Assembly (NCBI GenBank): GCA_047639615.1
Contig: JBLIOL010000287.1
Coordinates: forward strand, 1 to 7,106
Length of the DNA: 7,106 bases
Reading direction: 5' to 3'
Origin: CAYWNK01 sp047639615
GTDB lineage: Bacteria > Planctomycetota > UBA1135 > GCA-002686595
Shown: positions 5,343 to 7,106 of the stretch, one piece after another
Position numbering within the stretch: the stretch's first letter is position 1
Layout: each line of letters opens with the position of its first letter
Notes under the pieces: model-generated
Databases searched by the model: none
The model's input: the letters and a program-made list of their open reading frames with translations, nothing else
What the model was told of the DNA's origin: nothing
Made by a program: the position numbers and the translations under genes

Positions 5343-7106
5343 TCAGCGCTGCCTAGATTGTTGCTGGAGTCGCTGTATCAGGTCCAGAGCGCGTTTTGCG
5401 GGGACGTTCCCCGGGTCCAAAGTGAGGACCTCTTCCAGGACCAGGGTGGCTTCGTCCAGCTGTCTTCGCTGCCCCAGGAGCCTACCTAGATCGAGCATTA
5501 CAGCGGTACGCTCCTGCAAATCCTCGGCGGGGACATGCACCAGGGCCTGCTTGAAGGCGTCCGTAGCCCCTTCCAGGTCCAGCATATGCAGCAGGGTCTC
5601 GGCCAAGGCCAGGTGTGCGCGCAGGTCGTCGGGGTGGATGCGTAGGGCCTGCTGGTAGGCCAAGACCGCCTCCTGGAATGCTTCGCGGGCTACCAGGGTG
5701 CTGCCCAGGTTGAAGTGGCCCAGGGCGTAGTCGGGGTCGAGGGTCAGGGAGCTGCGGTAGGCATCCTCGGCTAGGTCGGGCCGGCCCAGCAGGCGGTGAG
5801 CGCGCGCCAAACCGTCGTAGGCTGCGGGCTCGCCGGCGCCATCGGACACGGCGCCCAGGAAGAGTTCGCGTGCTTCACGGAAGCGGCCCTCGGACAGGGC
5901 GCGCCGACCGGCTTGCACCAAGAGCTCGGGGAAGGGCGCTTCGTCCTCGAGCTCCTGCAGGATGGCCTGCAGCTCGGGGAGCGTAACCGGGCGCAGGAAG
6001 GCGCGGGTTAGGCGGCCGTCTACGTCGAATAGGAAGCTGGCCGGGCGCACCGGCGTTGCCTTGCCGAAGAGTTGCTGCGCAAGGTCTGCATCCAGTTCAA
6101 AGCTCGCGTAGTGCGCGTTGCTCCGCGCACTTTGGAATTCATCTGGAGGCAAGAGCTGCACCAAGCGCAGCTCTGGATGGGCCGCGCGCAAGGCGGCTGC
6201 CTCGGGCCAGGGCGACGCGGCATCCGCAGCTAGGTGCAACAACAGGTTTTGGTCGGGACTCGCGAGGGCCTCGGGGCCAGAACCTAATCGCTTGGCGAAG
6301 GTCGTCGCGCTGGGGGCTGTGCCGCGCGGGCGGCTGGCTGCGGGCCAAGTCGGGAGTTCCCTACGCTCGGCCTCGGTTTGGCCCTCGTGCAAACGCAGCA
6401 GGCTATTCGCGGGCAGGTCGCTCCAGCTCTGTTCCAGTCCTGAAGGCCAGCGCACGTGCAGCTCATCGATGCGCGTGGGACTGCCCAAACCGAAGTGCAA
6501 GTGCCCGGGCACTTGGCTTTGGAAGCCGTCCACCAAGCGCTGCATTTGGCGTTGCTCTCGGCCGGCACTACGCACGCGCACGAGCGCGCCGAGACTGCCC
6601 GCGGCGCCGCCCTTTCCCACTAACTCGATGCGCACAAAACCGCCCACCGCTGCAGTGTTCTCGAAGAGCTCCAGGCCCTGCAGGGTCCACAGAGCCAAAT
6701 CCAAGTCCCCGTCGCCATCCACATCCACGGGCACCACCGAGCGCCCGTCGGAGGCCAGGTCCAAGCCGCGCACGTAGGCCGCGTCAACGAAGCGCCCGCT
6801 CGCGCCGTCGGGGTTGTGGTAGTAGTGGTCGCGCTCATTTCCGTTGAAGGAGCCGCGGAAGGCGCCCACCTTGGTGTTGGCGTCGCGTGATTGGCGGCCG
6901 TCCTGAAGCGCGCCCGCATCGTCCAGGACCTGGCGCCAGAACCATGGCTGCCAATCGGGAAGGCTGCGCTCCGAGTGGGTGGTGAACCCGTTGGTGACGA
7001 ACAAGTCTTGGTCACCATCGTTGTCTAGATCGGCGAATACGGAACCCCATGCCCAACCGGCGCGCGCTACGCCGGCTGCCTCGGCGCCCTCGATCCAACG
7101 CCCGTC
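5343..7106 (-). CDS. FG-GAP/VCBS - ASPIC/UnbV - thioredoxin-like - TPR protein (CRTAC1-like), N terminus outside window
   Basis: The frame is open from the right window edge to TGA at 5345-5343, giving 587 visible residues. The TTG at 7004 is an internal codon, because the frame continues upstream with a coherent repeat. Visible residues 17-40 hold an FG-GAP/VCBS unit with calcium-binding spacing (ADLDNDGDQDLFVTNG). A second unit, VDVDGDGDLDLALW, lies at about 127-140. An ASPIC/UnbV domain follows at about 156-241, with HFGLG (204-208) and WPSG (220-223). Residues about 284-386 resemble a thioredoxin fold (NLLLHLAADAA, then PASFLFDVDGRLTRAF) without cysteines. About five TPRs fill residues 396-567, for example the unit containing AYQQALRIHPDD. 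The visible chain has no cysteine at all. FG-GAP/ASPIC proteins are normally exported, so an extracytoplasmic location is inferred although the signal peptide is not in view. The TPRs suggest protein binding; there is no sign of an enzyme active site. Confidence 0.9.
   Translation of the reverse strand, partial: DGRWIEGAEAAGVARAGWAWGSVFADLDNDGDQDLFVTNGFTTHSERSLPDWQPWFWRQVLDDAGALQDGRQSRDANTKVGAFRGSFNGNERDHYYHNPDGASGRFVDAAYVRGLDLASDGRSVVPVDVDGDGDLDLALWTLQGLELFENTAAVGGFVRIELVGKGGAAGSLGALVRVRSAGREQRQMQRLVDGFQSQVPGHLHFGLGSPTRIDELHVRWPSGLEQSWSDLPANSLLRLHEGQTEAERRELPTWPAASRPRGTAPSATTFAKRLGSGPEALASPDQNLLLHLAADAASPWPEAAALRAAHPELRLVQLLPPDEFQSARSNAHYASFELDADLAQQLFGKATPVRPASFLFDVDGRLTRAFLRPVTLPELQAILQELEDEAPFPELLVQAGRRALSEGRFREARELFLGAVSDGAGEPAAYDGLARAHRLLGRPDLAEDAYRSSLTLDPDYALGHFNLGSTLVAREAFQEAVLAYQQALRIHPDDLRAHLALAETLLHMLDLEGATDAFKQALVHVPAEDLQERTAVMLDLGRLLGQRRQLDEATLVLEEVLTLDPGNVPAKRALDLIQRLQQQSRQR

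Noticed and set aside
6056..6847. Plus-strand open frame (263 codons) antisense to the FG-GAP/ASPIC gene
   Set aside because: It is Arg/Ala/Pro-rich shadow sequence opposite well-matched ASPIC and VCBS motifs.
7002..7004. TTG as the start of the FG-GAP/TPR gene
   Set aside because: The frame continues upstream to the window edge and encodes the front half of a calcium-binding FG-GAP repeat, so this is an internal Leu.
1..7106. tRNA, rRNA, CRISPR array, insertion sequence or defence genes
   Set aside because: Nearly the whole window is coding by four recognisable genes; no repeat-spacer pattern, transposase motif, terminal inverted repeats or tRNA-like fold was seen.

Overview
The window is GC-rich (by eye about two thirds G+C) and holds four protein-coding genes in two convergent pairs. 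Genes 1 and 2 run on the plus strand and genes 3 and 4 on the minus strand, meeting at about 4115. Both outermost genes run off the window. The protein families point to an environmental bacterium of the Planctomycetota or a similar group such as Acidobacteriota or Verrucomicrobiota. These are a DUF1080/3-keto-disaccharide hydrolase-like protein, a very large exported protein with a peptidase-MA-like (DUF1570-type) zinc site, and an FG-GAP/VCBS plus ASPIC/UnbV protein fused to TPRs. Starts without Shine-Dalgarno sequences fit this. The assignment is an inference from family content, not from a marker gene.

Plus strand: 1-388 is the C-terminal part of a DUF1080-type secreted hydrolase. After 34 bases comes 423-4112, a 1229-residue exported mosaic. 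It has a signal peptide, N-terminal TPR-like helices, a HEAAH...E zinc-peptidase-like domain, more helical repeats, a concanavalin/LamG-like domain, a cysteine-less thioredoxin-fold-like domain and a helical tail. The spacing suggests the two genes are co-transcribed. Both carry a concanavalin-type beta-sandwich, so a role at the cell surface or on extracellular polymers is plausible, but no substrate can be read from the sequence.

Minus strand: 7106-5343 is the C-terminal 587 residues of an FG-GAP/VCBS - ASPIC/UnbV (CRTAC1-like) - thioredoxin-like - TPR protein. Fifteen bases downstream lies a short-type malic enzyme (5327-4119), the only clearly cytoplasmic metabolic enzyme here. It converts malate to pyruvate, CO2 and reduced nicotinamide cofactor.

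The convergent junction is the most informative non-coding part. The stop codons are 6 bases apart. A strong intrinsic terminator for the plus-strand genes (stem-loop 4177-4202 plus U-rich tract) lies inside the 3' coding end of the malic enzyme gene. The Ala-rich end of that gene is built from a 12-bp tandem repeat. I saw no RNA gene, mobile element or CRISPR array, and no stretch over 300 bases without a gene. I found no clear defence or mobile system; the novelty is in domain architectures and in the overlapping gene ends.
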